DNA of 47,380 bases, taken from positions 1 through 47,380 of the forward strand of contig CALEZI010000199.1 in NCBI GenBank assembly GCA_937928755.1, read 5' to 3'. Of this stretch, positions 1 to 7,516 are shown piece by piece. Numbering within the stretch: the first letter of the stretch is position 1; each line of letters starts with the position of its first letter. Source of the stretch: an uncultured Rhodanobacteraceae bacterium. GTDB lineage: Bacteria > Pseudomonadota > Gammaproteobacteria > Xanthomonadales > SZUA-5. The notes below the pieces were generated by a model. It searched no databases. It worked only from the letters and a program-made list of their open reading frames with translations, and had not been told where the DNA came from. Made by a program: the position numbers and the translations under genes.

Positions 1-2
1 AT

Positions 3-1130
3 CGTCTGGCGCTGGACGCCGGTTGGGACGAGGAACTGCTGGCGGTTGAACTGGCTGAACTGACCGACGCCGGATTCGATCTGGCGTTGACTGGCTTCGA
101 CGATGCCGAACTGCATTCCCTGCTCAACGACACTGATGCCGGCGATCCGGAGGAGAGCGACGAAGCGCCGCACGAAGACGACGCCGCCGACGAGGTGCCC
201 GACGCGCCTACGGTTCCCGTGTCGCGCGCGGGCGATGTCTGGCTGCTCGGCGCGCACCGCCTGATCTGCGGCGATGCCGCGGACCGCAGCGTGATCGACG
301 CACTGATGCGGGGCGAGCGCGCGGGCCTGTGCTTCACCTCGCCGCCGTACGGCAACCAGCGCGACTACACCTCCGGCGGCATCGCCGATTGGGATGCCCT
401 GATGCGCGGCGTGTTCGCGCACCTGCCGACGGCAGACGATGGCCAGGTCCTGGTGAACCTCGGCCTGATCCACCGCGACAACGAGTTCATCCCGTACTGG
501 GAGGCTTGGCTCGGCTGGATGCGCACGCAGGGCTGGCGTCGCTTCGCGTGGTACGTCTGGGACCAGGGTCCGGGCATGCCGGGCGATTGGGCCGGGCGCC
601 TTGGGCCGAGCTTCGAGTTTGTTTTCCACTTCAACCGCGACACCCGCAAGCCGAACAAGATCGTGCCCTGCAAGTTCGCCGGGCAAGACACCCACCTGCG
701 CGCCGATGGCTCGTCGACTGCCCTGCGCGGCAAGGACGGTGATGTCGGTGGTTGGACCCATGCCGGCCAGCCGACCCAGGACCATCGCATTCCCGACTCG
801 GTGATCCGGGTCATGCGCCACAAGGGCAAGATCGGCGAAGGCATCGATCATCCTGCGGTGTTCCCGGTGGCGCTGCCGCAGTTCGTCATCGAGGCCTACA
901 CGGCTGAGGGCGAGATCGTGTTCGAACCGTTCTGCGGCTCTGGCACGACTCTCCTAGCGGCGCAGCGTACCGGACGCGTCGCGCGCGCCGTGGAGATCGC
1001 GCCGGAGTATGTCGACGTGGCCATTCGCCGGTTTCAGCAGAACTTCCCAAACGAGCCGGTGCACCTTGAGGCCACCGGACAACCCTTTGCTGTGGTCGCT
1101 GCTGCGCGCGCCGCGCCGGAGGCGCCGTGA
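3..1130 (+). CDS. ParB-type/DNA methyltransferase (5' truncated by window edge)
   Basis: This is a site-specific DNA methyltransferase of the N4/N6 type, beta order. A catalytic SPPYG motif near nt 339-353 precedes the AdoMet-binding FEPFCGSGTT near nt 919-948. SPPY rather than DPPY is commoner in N4-cytosine enzymes, but that is only suggestive. The reading frame is open to the left edge. Its first residues match the end of the ParB-like domain of the next gene (both have a GFD-L-LTGFD stretch), so the true start and the ParB/sulfiredoxin-like domain lie outside the window. An acidic linker (about nt 130-200) joins the domains. Its stop overlaps the GTG of the next, paralogous gene, so the two are probably translationally coupled. 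Likely role: phage DNA modification against host restriction. Confidence 0.88.
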   Translation, partial: RLALDAGWDEELLAVELAELTDAGFDLALTGFDDAELHSLLNDTDAGDPEESDEAPHEDDAADEVPDAPTVPVSRAGDVWLLGAHRLICGDAADRSVIDALMRGERAGLCFTSPPYGNQRDYTSGGIADWDALMRGVFAHLPTADDGQVLVNLGLIHRDNEFIPYWEAWLGWMRTQGWRRFAWYVWDQGPGMPGDWAGRLGPSFEFVFHFNRDTRKPNKIVPCKFAGQDTHLRADGSSTALRGKDGDVGGWTHAGQPTQDHRIPDSVIRVMRHKGKIGEGIDHPAVFPVALPQFVIEAYTAEGEIVFEPFCGSGTTLLAAQRTGRVARAVEIAPEYVDVAIRRFQQNFPNEPVHLEATGQPFAVVAAARAAPEAP

Positions 1131-2365
1131 GTGTGTCGTGGCTGGCCGACAAGATCGCGCCCTGGCCCACCGACAAACTGATCCCGTATGCCCGCAACGC
1201 GCGCACCCATTCGGATGCGCAGGTCGCGCAGATCGCCGCCAGCATTGCCGAGTTTGGATTTACAAATCCAATTCTTGCCGGTAGCGATGGGGTGATTGTC
1301 GCCGGCCATGGACGACTGGCCGCCGCGCAAAAACTCGGCCTGGCGTCGGTGCCGGTGGTCGTGCTCGACCACCTCACGGCAACCCAACGTCGCGCCCTGG
1401 TCATCGCGGACAACCGCATCGCCGAGAACGCCGAGTGGGACGAAGCCATGCTCCGCGTGGAGTTGGACGATCTGCAAGACGAAGGCTTCGACCTTGACCT
1501 GACCGGCTTCGACGCCGATGCGTTGGCCGAGTTGATGGCGGGCGACGAGCCGGTCAACGAGGGCCAGACTGATGAGGATGCGGTGCCCGATGTCGGCGAG
1601 ACGCCGGTATCGCGCCCTGGCGACGTCTGGCGACTGGGTCCGCACCGTCTGCTCTGTGGCGATGCGACGGTGGCCGCGAGCTACGACGCACTACTTGATG
1701 GCGAGGCGGTGGACATGGTGTTCACCGACCCGCCCTACAACGTGAATTACGCCAACAGTGCGAAGGACAAGTTGCGCGGCAAGGACCGCGCGATCCTCAA
1801 CGACAATCTCGGCGAGGGCTTCTACGATTTCCTGCTGGCGGCGCTAACGCCGATCCTGGCCCACTGTCGCGGCGGCATCTACGTGGCTATGTCCTCAAGC
1901 GAACTCGACGTGCTGCAGGCCGCATTCCGCGCCGCAGGCGGCAAGTGGTCGACCTTCATCATCTGGGCCAAACACACGTTCACACTGGGCCGCGCCGACT
2001 ACCAGCGCCAGTACGAGCCGATCCTGTACGGGTGGCCCGAAGGCGCGCAGCGCCATTGGTGCGGCGACCGCGACCAGAGCGATGTCTGGCAGATCAAGAA
2101 GCCGCAGAAGAACGATCTGCATCCCACGATGAAGCCGGTCGAGCTGGTCGAGCGCGCGCTGCGCAACTCCAGCCGTCCGGGCGACGTGGTGCTCGATCCA
2201 TTCGGTGGCTCCGGCACCACGCTGATCGCCGCCGAGAAATCCGGGCGCGTGGCACGTGTGATGGAGTTGGATCCGAAGTACGCCGACGTGATCGTGCGCC
2301 GATGGGAGGACTTCACCGGCAAGAAGGCTATCCGCCAGGCGGCAGACCAGGATGGCGCCAGTTGA
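1127..2365 (+). CDS. ParB-domain DNA adenine/cytosine methyltransferase
   Basis: A 412-residue protein with an N-terminal ParB/Srx-like domain (residues about 10-110; IPYARNARTHSD, then GHGRLAAAQKLG and ADNRIAEN) and a C-terminal methyltransferase domain. The catalytic motif is FTDPPYNVNY (about residue 200) and the AdoMet motif LDPFGGSGTT (about residue 350), again beta order. DPPY is the usual N6-adenine form. It starts with GTG in a GTGA overlap with the preceding paralogue. ParB-methyltransferase fusions are common in prophages and thought to modify phage DNA; the ParB domain probably helps DNA binding. Its 3' end overlaps a convergent small gene by about 38 nt. The target sequence cannot be read from the motifs. 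Confidence 0.93.
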   Translation: MSVSWLADKIAPWPTDKLIPYARNARTHSDAQVAQIAASIAEFGFTNPILAGSDGVIVAGHGRLAAAQKLGLASVPVVVLDHLTATQRRALVIADNRIAENAEWDEAMLRVELDDLQDEGFDLDLTGFDADALAELMAGDEPVNEGQTDEDAVPDVGETPVSRPGDVWRLGPHRLLCGDATVAASYDALLDGEAVDMVFTDPPYNVNYANSAKDKLRGKDRAILNDNLGEGFYDFLLAALTPILAHCRGGIYVAMSSSELDVLQAAFRAAGGKWSTFIIWAKHTFTLGRADYQRQYEPILYGWPEGAQRHWCGDRDQSDVWQIKKPQKNDLHPTMKPVELVERALRNSSRPGDVVLDPFGGSGTTLIAAEKSGRVARVMELDPKYADVIVRRWEDFTGKKAIRQAADQDGAS

Positions 2366-2549
2366 ATCGGGGCGAAGGCGCTTTGGCGTCTTCCTCCTCC
2401 GCGATACGCCGCAGTAGTTGCATCGTGGTGAGATCGCGGGGCAGCACCGTGCACATCAAGCGCACGGCCTGTTCGATGGAGACGTCCGGACGCCGGTTGG
2501 CGATCAGCCAACGCAGCGCCTGCTCCCGTTCGGTGGCGGGCGTATTCAT
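2328..2549 (-). CDS. Small phage protein, unknown function
   Basis: A 73-residue protein, mostly helical and charged in its first 50 residues, ending in a Pro/Gly-rich tail. I do not recognise the family. The ATG at 2549 overlaps the TGA of the interrupted upstream frame (TGATG), so it is read by translational coupling from the leftward small-gene cluster. Its C-terminal codons overlap the end of the convergent methyltransferase gene. Coding is supported by the overlap with the upstream frame and conserved gene order only; no motif assigns a job. Confidence 0.6.
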   Translation of the reverse strand: MNTPATEREQALRWLIANRRPDVSIEQAVRLMCTVLPRDLTTMQLLRRIAEEEDAKAPSPRFNWRHPGLPPGG

Positions 2550-2914
2550 CAGGCGGCCATTTCGTCGAAAATTCCGCAGTGGATCACAAAGCCTGTCAGG
2601 TAAGGCAGCCCGCGCGGGATGCCGTAGTTCCTGCTGGTATGGCGATCAATCGTCCACGCCATCCACTTGCTGGTGGCGGCGGCGATGGCGTCTGGAAGGC
2701 TGCGACCGTCATCGAAAGCATCCAGGACGCTGTCGGCGTAGTGGCGGCCAAATCAGCTGTCGAGAAACGCGCGCACGGTGTCGAGGGACTCTCCGGTAGC
2801 GTTGGCGACGGCGATCATGGCCAGTGGCCATGCGGCCTCGGCATGCTCGTTCAACGTGCCGTATAGACCCCAGCCTTCGTTGCGGCTGGCGGGGATGTTG
2901 GCGGTCTGGGTCAT
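2549..2914 (-). pseudogene. Conserved small phage protein gene split by an in-frame TGA
   Basis: From ATG 2914, preceded by AAGGAG six bases upstream, the frame encodes 53 residues beginning MTQTANIPASRNEGWG. It stops at TGA 2753-2755, then continues open in the same frame for 67 codons to TGA 2551-2549. The second part contains SRNYGIPRGLPYLTGF and FVIHCGIFDE, which I recall as the C-terminus of one ~120-residue phage protein whose N-terminus is the first part. The intact version has an Arg-like residue where the TGA sits. A single base change (for example CGA to TGA) would explain it. The downstream half could still be made from an internal ATG near 2655. Function unknown; the family recall is from memory. 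Confidence 0.7.
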
Positions 2915-2950
2915 GGTGGACTCCTTGGCGTTGGTGGGTGGCGACGAGCC

Positions 2951-2982
2951 CATGAACGCGCTGTTCGACCTCAAAGCCAAGC
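2951..2982 (-). repeat. Leader repeat, copy 1
   Basis: Bipartite element read on + as ATGAACGCGCTGTTC, then a 7-9 nt variable spacer, then AAGCCAAGCG. It lies about 37 nt upstream of the start codon at 2914. The first block contains the interrupted dyad GAAC-N5-GTTC. Four further copies stand before neighbouring leftward genes. It may be a repeated promoter/operator or leader RNA element; no function is established. Confidence 0.85.
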
Positions 2983-3019
2983 GTTCTGCCGCAGATTCTT
3001 CGAACAGATTCGAGCTCGT

Positions 3020-3232
3020 TCAATCGACGATCTCAAAACTTCCCGGCGCGTTGCCCTCGGCATCGGACAGCAGAATCAATGTTCGTCGCTGGCCGTTCGG
3101 CAGCGTCACGACCAGCCCGAAGAACTCCTCGTCGAAGTCGTCTTCGCCGGGGCCGGTTCGGGCCAAGGCGGTGATGGTGCCGCCCACCAAAGGGTGCAGT
3201 TGCTGCAGATGAAACTCGGCGTTGCTGGTCAT
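3020..3232 (-). CDS. Small phage protein, unknown function
   Basis: A 70-residue acidic protein beginning MTSNAEFHLQQLHP and containing the beta-rich stretch FFGLVVTLPNGQRRTL followed by LSDAEGNAPGSFEI. This looks like a small single-domain fold, but I do not recognise it. The ATG at 3232 is preceded by GAGGA at a workable distance. It lies 11 nt after the stop of the upstream gene with no leader repeat between them, so these two are probably one transcript. Longer frames through this region in other phases lack such a start signal. Confidence 0.65.
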   Translation of the reverse strand: MTSNAEFHLQQLHPLVGGTITALARTGPGEDDFDEEFFGLVVTLPNGQRRTLILLSDAEGNAPGSFEIVD

Positions 3233-3243
3233 GGGTTGGGTCC

Positions 3244-3549
3244 TCAGTCGACGCGGAGACCAACGTAGCGCCCGTAGGTCGATCCGGAAGGGTCGACATA
3301 AAGCGTGGTGCGATTCGGGGCCGTCACCTCGACGACGCGGCGCCCGCTGCCTTCGAGGTAGCCACCCAGCCCAGCCAGCCATTCGCGGTCTGCGAGCGGG
3401 GCGCTGGCGAACTCGTCGTACTCGACTTCGGTCAGCGCCTTGCGCGACTGGATCTCGATGCGATTCGCCCACTCGCCGTGGATGCTGGCGAGCACCTCGT
3501 TCAGGTTCTGCGGCTTACGGACGAATCGGATTTTCAAGTTCTCAATCAT
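3244..3549 (-). CDS. Small phage protein, unknown function
   Basis: A 101-residue protein beginning MIENLKIRFVRKPQNL. The central part is charged and helical (GEWANRIEIQSRKALTEVEY) and the C-terminus is beta-rich, ending YVDPSGSTYGRYVGLRVD. I do not recognise the family. The ATG at 3549 has a GGAG box about 6 nt upstream, and leader-repeat copy 2 lies about 32 nt further upstream. Its position in the leftward cluster beside a DUF3489 gene suggests an accessory phage role. Confidence 0.7.
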   Translation of the reverse strand: MIENLKIRFVRKPQNLNEVLASIHGEWANRIEIQSRKALTEVEYDEFASAPLADREWLAGLGGYLEGSGRRVVEVTAPNRTTLYVDPSGSTYGRYVGLRVD

Positions 3550-3581
3550 GGGGTGCTCCGGGGTTGTGGTGGTGTTGACAC

Positions 3582-3613
3582 ATGAACGCGCTGTTCGCCT
3601 TTGAAGCCAAGCA
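3582..3613 (-). repeat. Leader repeat, copy 2
   Basis: Same bipartite element (ATGAACGCGCTGTTC, spacer GCCTTTG, AAGCCAAGCA), about 33 nt upstream of the gene starting at 3549. This copy ends in A rather than G. It runs into a short hairpin (CCAAGCA-cttaa-TGCTTGG, 3606-3624) that overlaps the stop codon of the preceding leftward gene and could attenuate or end the upstream transcript. Confidence 0.85.
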
Positions 3614-3614
3614 C

Positions 3615-3827
3615 TTAATGCTTGGATTCGGCTGGCGCCTTCACGCGCGCTGCTGTGGCGTCCTTGCGGCCTTCCGCCAGTCCGGCGTCGTACGCGGCCT
3701 GTAGGGCATCACGCACACACCAGACGCCGACGTCGTGGAAGTCCAGGCTGTCGCGGTGGCGCGTCTCCAGGGTGTCGATGGAGAGGTGCGTCTGCGCGAT
3801 GCGGGTGAAGAGGTCGGTGGTGGTCAT
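3615..3827 (-). CDS. Small phage protein, DUF6900-like
   Basis: A 70-residue protein. Residues 8-50 (RIAQTHLSIDTLETRHRD then SLDFHDVGVWCVRDALQAA) resemble the small DUF6900 family as I remember it, whose core is a conserved SLDFHDV motif followed by an amphipathic helix. The function of that family is not known to me. The ATG at 3827 follows a GGAG box, and leader-repeat copy 3 stands about 34 nt upstream. The last codons and stop lie within the hairpin at 3606-3624. The family call is from memory; coding itself is well supported. Confidence 0.72.
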   Translation of the reverse strand: MTTTDLFTRIAQTHLSIDTLETRHRDSLDFHDVGVWCVRDALQAAYDAGLAEGRKDATAARVKAPAESKH

Positions 3828-3860
3828 GGCGGGGCTCCGGCGTGGTTTGGCGACGAGCCC

Positions 3861-3892
3861 ATGAACGCGCTGTTCAATCGGGAAGCCAAGCG
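3861..3892 (-). repeat. Leader repeat, copy 3
   Basis: ATGAACGCGCTGTTC, spacer AATCGGG, AAGCCAAGCG, about 34 nt upstream of the start codon at 3827. The flanking GCGACGAGCCC on its left is shared with copy 1, so similarity extends beyond the core and suggests duplication of the whole leader. Confidence 0.85.
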
Positions 3893-3918
3893 TTTTCGCC
3901 CGGCTTCCCGATCCTGTT

Positions 3919-4497
3919 TCAGGCGGCGCGGTAGACCCGTTCTGCGCCGGTGGTCTTCTCGGACGTCAGGGTCATGCCAAGCTTCTTCTTGAAGGCGCCG
4001 GCAAAGGTCCCGCGCACCGTGTGCTGCTGCCATCCGGTGGCTTCGCAGATCTGGCGGATGGTCGCGCCTTCGGGGCGGCGGAGCATGCGGATGACCTCCG
4101 CCTGCTTGCTGTTCTCGCGCGTGCGCGGCGTCGTGAAGGACGCCTCGGCGGTGGCAACTTCGCCTTCGATGGCGACGTCGTCGGGCTCGCGGTGGGCTTC
4201 CGGCGCGTCCGTGTTCTCGGCGGCGGCGATGATCGCGTCCAGTTTGGCTTCGAAGATGGAGATCCGCCGCGCGTTGGCACGTGGACGCGGCGCGCCCAGT
4301 GCGTCGTAGCCTTCGGCGGCGACGCGCCAGCCCTCGCCGTTGGGCGTAATCAGTGCGCGATTGAAGAGGCCATCGAGCACTTTGCTGCGCGCGCCGCCCT
4401 TGATGTTGTCGGGGAATCGTTCGATGCGGCCATCGGTGTGCTCGATGGCGGCGGCCAGGATGAAGTGCTGGGCCGGGGTCAGTGGATTCGTGCTCAT
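3919..4497 (-). CDS. DUF3489 domain protein, probable DNA-binding
   Basis: A 192-residue protein with two parts. Residues 1-75 (LTPAQHFILAAAIEHTDG, KVLDGLFNRALI) look like a winged-helix-type repeat. Residues 130-190 carry the DUF3489 signature (SKQAEVIRMLRRPEGATI, GWQQHTVRGTFAGAFKKK), which resembles a helix-turn-helix. A charged linker (80-125) joins them. DUF3489 proteins are common in prophages and integrated elements near methyltransferases; a regulatory or DNA-binding role is inferred from the fold only. The ATG at 4497 is preceded by GGAGCAACACC, the same Shine-Dalgarno context as its neighbours, and by leader-repeat copy 4. Confidence 0.85.
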   Translation of the reverse strand: MSTNPLTPAQHFILAAAIEHTDGRIERFPDNIKGGARSKVLDGLFNRALITPNGEGWRVAAEGYDALGAPRPRANARRISIFEAKLDAIIAAAENTDAPEAHREPDDVAIEGEVATAEASFTTPRTRENSKQAEVIRMLRRPEGATIRQICEATGWQQHTVRGTFAGAFKKKLGMTLTSEKTTGAERVYRAA

Positions 4498-4533
4498 GGT
4501 GTTGCTCCGTGGTTGGGTTGGGTGTGGTGCGTG

Positions 4534-4565
4534 ATGAACGCGCTGTTCGTGGGTGAAGCCAAGCG
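4534..4565 (-). repeat. Leader repeat, copy 4
   Basis: ATGAACGCGCTGTTC, spacer GTGGGTG, AAGCCAAGCG, about 37 nt upstream of the DUF3489 gene start at 4497. The core block is identical to copies 1-3. Confidence 0.85.
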
Positions 4566-4612
4566 CAATCCGATGGCCAGACCGGGCGGGAGGTCCCGCC
4601 CGGCGGCGACAC

Positions 4613-4873
4613 TCAGTTCTCGTCGTCCTCGGCGTCTTTGATCTCGTCGATGGTGTCCTGCAGGCTCACCATCGATTTGCCGAGGTAGCCGTGGTTGTTG
4701 CTGATCGCGGTGGTGACGTGCGCGATCCAGTAGGACTCGGCGCGCAACAGCGCCCCCTGGTATTCGTTGTTGCGCAGGAGTGCGCGGGCCTGCTCGACCA
4801 GTTCGAGGATCTGCGACTGGATCTCGCCGAGTTCATCGACGATCTCCTGGCGGTCGCGGGTTGTCGTGTTCAT
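4613..4873 (-). CDS. Small phage protein, unknown function
   Basis: An 86-residue, strongly helical, acidic protein (MNTTTRDRQEIVDELGEI at the start; SLQDTIDEIKDAEDDEN at the end) with a probable coiled-coil in residues 8-40. I do not recognise it. The ATG at 4873 follows CGGAGCACCACC, the same ribosome-binding context as the genes downstream of it. Upstream in-frame extension has no better start and crosses the leader repeat. It is the first gene of the leftward cluster and is divergent from the terminase operon. Confidence 0.72.
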   Translation of the reverse strand: MNTTTRDRQEIVDELGEIQSQILELVEQARALLRNNEYQGALLRAESYWIAHVTTAISNNHGYLGKSMVSLQDTIDEIKDAEDDEN

Positions 4874-4916
4874 GGTGGTGCTCCGTGGTGGTGTGGATGT
4901 GCTTGCTGCGGGACAC

Positions 4917-4948
4917 ATGAACACGCTGTTCCGGAGTGAAGCCAAGCG
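4917..4948 (-). repeat. Leader repeat, copy 5
   Basis: ATGAACACGCTGTTC, spacer CGGAGTG, AAGCCAAGCG, about 44 nt upstream of the gene at 4873 and in the divergent spacer before the terminase genes. This copy has one change in the first block (ACG for GCG), which breaks neither the GAAC nor the GTTC arm. Confidence 0.83.
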
Positions 4949-4985
4949 CTTTTCGTCGAACGTTTGTCTGGATTGAAATGAGCCG

Positions 4986-5525
4986 ATGGGACTGTCGATT
5001 CGCGCGTATGCGCGCCACCGAGGCGTGTCAGACGCCGCGGTCCGCAAAGCCATCGCGGCGGGACGCATCACGCCAGAGGCCGACGGCACCCTCGACGCCG
5101 CGCGCGCCGACGCGCAGTGGTCGCGCAACACCGAGGCGCCGCGCGTCGGGACGCGCGCACAGGCCGTGCGTGTGCCCGTTCCGGCCGACAGCACGCCGAC
5201 TGGCGATGCCACCGCCACGCTGCCAACCGGCGGCGCGTCGCTGCTGCAGGCGCGCACGGTCAACGAGGTGGTCAAGGCACAAACGAACAAAGTGCGACTG
5301 GCTCGCCTCAAGGGCGAACTGGTCGACCGCAACCAGGCCATCGCGCACGTCTTCAAGCTCGCGCGCACCGAGCGCGATGCTTGGCTGAACTGGCCGGCGC
5401 GCATCTCGGCGCAGATGGCCGCCGAACTCGGCTGCGATGCGCATCAGGTGCATGTGCTGATCGAACGCGAAGTGCGCCGGCACCTCGAGGAGTTGGGCAC
5501 GCTCTCGATTCGGATTGACGGATGA
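4986..5525 (+). CDS. Phage terminase small subunit
   Basis: A 179-residue DNA-packaging protein. The N-terminus (LSIRAYARHRGVSDAAVRKA, residues 3-30) is a helix-turn-helix that should recognise the packaging start site on phage DNA. The C-terminal half (NKVRLARLKGELVDRNQ, then RDAWLNWPARISAQMAAELG) matches the helical oligomerisation region of Nu1-type small terminases. The ATG at 4986 is the first good in-frame start. Its stop overlaps the ATG of the large subunit by 4 nt, the usual coupling of terS and terL. It opens the late rightward operon. Confidence 0.85.
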   Translation: MGLSIRAYARHRGVSDAAVRKAIAAGRITPEADGTLDAARADAQWSRNTEAPRVGTRAQAVRVPVPADSTPTGDATATLPTGGASLLQARTVNEVVKAQTNKVRLARLKGELVDRNQAIAHVFKLARTERDAWLNWPARISAQMAAELGCDAHQVHVLIEREVRRHLEELGTLSIRIDG

Positions 5526-7477
5526 GCGGGCCCGCTGTGGAGGTCGATGCCGAGCAGGCGATCGAACAGGCGTGGCGCGAAGGGCTGACGCCGGACCCGA
5601 CGCTCTCGGTGTCGGACTGGGCGGATCGACACCGGATGCTGTCGAGCAAGTCGGCTTCCGAGCCGGGTCGCTGGCGCACCAATCGCACACCGTATCTACG
5701 CGACATCATGGATTGCCTGTCGCCGACCAGCCCGGTCGAGCGCGTGGTGTTCATGAAGGGCAGTCAGGTCGGCGGCACCGAAGCCCTGATCAACCTGATC
5801 GGCTACGTGATCCATCTGGCGCCCGGCCCGATGATGGCGGTGGCGCCGACCGTCGAGATGGCCAAGCGCTACTCGAAGCAGCGCATCGATCCGCTGATCG
5901 AGGAGAGCCCGGCGCTGCGGACGCTGATCGCACCCTCGCGCTCGCGCGATGCGGGCAACACGGTGCTCGCCAAGGAGTTTCGGGGCGGCGTGCTGGTGCT
6001 TACCGGCGCCAACTCAGCGGTGGGTTTGCGCTCGATGCCAGTGCGCTACCTATTCCTCGACGAGGTCGACGGTTATCCGCGCGACGTCGAGGGCGAAGGC
6101 GATGCGATCCAGCTGGCCGAAGCGCGCACGCGCACCTTCGCTCGGCGAAAGATCTTCATCGTCTCGACGCCAACCATCGCAGATGCGTCAGCGGTTGAGC
6201 GCGAGTTTGAGGCGTCGGATCAGCGCCGATACTTCGTGCCGTGTCCGCATTGTGGACACGCCCAGCACCTGCGCTTCGAGCAGCTGCGCTGGGACTGGGG
6301 CCAGCCGCAATCGGTTCGCTACCACTGCGAGTCGTGCGCCGAGCCGATCGCGGAGCACCACAAGACGGCCATGCTCGGCGCCGGATCCTGGCGGGCGACC
6401 GCCGAGGAGCCCGCCAGCAAGACCGTCGGCTTTCATCTGTCGTCGCTGTACTCGCCGCTCGGTTGGCGTAGTTGGGCGCAGATTGCAGCCGCCTGGGAAG
6501 CCGCGCAAGGTTCTGCCAATGCGCTGAAGACCTTCAAGAACACCGAACTCGGCGAGACCTGGGTCGAGGACGGCGATGCACCCGATTGGCAGCGCTTGCT
6601 GGAGCGGCGGGAGGACTACCCGATCGGCCGCATCCCGACGGGCGGATTGCTGCTGGTCGGCGCGGCGGACATTCAGAAAGACCGCATCGAAGTCTCGATC
6701 TGGGCCTACGGACCTGGCAAGGAATGCTGGCTGATCGAGCACCGCGTGATGATGGGCGAGACCCATCACGATGCGGTGTGGAAGCAACTCGCCGAGCTGA
6801 TCGACGAGCGCTGGACCCACGAGAGCGGCGCGCAGATTCCGCTGGCGCGCTTCGCGATCGACTCCGGATTCGCCACCCAGCAGGTCTACGCCTTCGTCCG
6901 CGCCCGCAAGGATCCGCGGCTGATGGCGGTCAAGGGCGTGGGGCGCGGCGCCGCCCTGATCGGCACGCCCACCGCGGTCGATATCAGCATCGGCGGCAAG
7001 ACGCTCAAGCGCGGCATCAAGGTGTACGCGGTGGCCACCGGCATCGCCAAGCTCGAGATCACGACGTGTCTGAAGAAGACCGTCGAGACCGATGCGCAGG
7101 GCGACGTGGCCTATCCAGCCGGCTACATCCACCTGCCGAAGATCGACGCTGAGTTCGTGCAGCAACTCTGCGCCGAGCAGTTGGTGACCCGGCGCAACCG
7201 CAACGGCTTTCCCGTGCGGGAGTGGCAGAAGCTGCGCGAACGCAACGAGGCGCTGGACTGCCTGGTCTACGCGCGAGCCGCCGCCGCTGCGGCGGGCCTG
7301 GATCGCTTTGAAGAACGCCACTGGATCGAACTGAAGCGCCAGCTGGGCGTCCCGGATCGCGCCCCTGAATCGTCATCCACCGAACTCCCGGTCGCCGATC
7401 TGGCCGACCGGGCCGCCGCTTCCACGAAGCGAACGGGCCGACGCCTGATTCGCAGTCGCTGGCTGGGCGGAAGTTAG
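5522..7477 (+). CDS. terL: Phage terminase large subunit, GpA family
   Basis: A 651-residue packaging ATPase/nuclease of the lambda gpA family, whose usual length is about 640. The ATPase half has the Walker A-like FMKGSQVGGTEA (residues 77-88) and Walker B LDEVDGYP (179-186). A four-cysteine zinc-ribbon-like segment (CPHC ... CESC, about residues 240-275) follows. The nuclease half contains FAIDSGFATQQVY and LMAVKGVG. It translocates DNA into the procapsid through the portal and cuts concatemers at cos-type sites. The start overlaps terS by 4 nt. After the stop there is a 39-nt gap before two fibre-like genes. Confidence 0.97.
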   Translation: MSGPAVEVDAEQAIEQAWREGLTPDPTLSVSDWADRHRMLSSKSASEPGRWRTNRTPYLRDIMDCLSPTSPVERVVFMKGSQVGGTEALINLIGYVIHLAPGPMMAVAPTVEMAKRYSKQRIDPLIEESPALRTLIAPSRSRDAGNTVLAKEFRGGVLVLTGANSAVGLRSMPVRYLFLDEVDGYPRDVEGEGDAIQLAEARTRTFARRKIFIVSTPTIADASAVEREFEASDQRRYFVPCPHCGHAQHLRFEQLRWDWGQPQSVRYHCESCAEPIAEHHKTAMLGAGSWRATAEEPASKTVGFHLSSLYSPLGWRSWAQIAAAWEAAQGSANALKTFKNTELGETWVEDGDAPDWQRLLERREDYPIGRIPTGGLLLVGAADIQKDRIEVSIWAYGPGKECWLIEHRVMMGETHHDAVWKQLAELIDERWTHESGAQIPLARFAIDSGFATQQVYAFVRARKDPRLMAVKGVGRGAALIGTPTAVDISIGGKTLKRGIKVYAVATGIAKLEITTCLKKTVETDAQGDVAYPAGYIHLPKIDAEFVQQLCAEQLVTRRNRNGFPVREWQKLRERNEALDCLVYARAAAAAAGLDRFEERHWIELKRQLGVPDRAPESSSTELPVADLADRAAASTKRTGRRLIRSRWLGGS

Positions 7478-7516
7478 CCAGACCGTCAAATCCCCATCAC
7501 AGGAAAGCAAACACCC

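Noticed and set aside
2753..2755. TGA as a selenocysteine codon
   Set aside because: No hairpin of the required form directly after it was visible and this protein family is not known to use selenocysteine; a nonsense change is simpler.
2951..4948. LexA-like site (GAAC-N5-GTTC)
   Set aside because: The gram-positive type LexA box has N4, not N5, and this is not a gram-positive context.
2951..4976. Repeated micro-ORFs beginning MNALF...EAKR within the leader repeats
   Set aside because: They read away from the genes that the repeats precede, differ after the conserved core and lack a consistent Shine-Dalgarno. A DNA/RNA element fits better, although a peptide role was considered.
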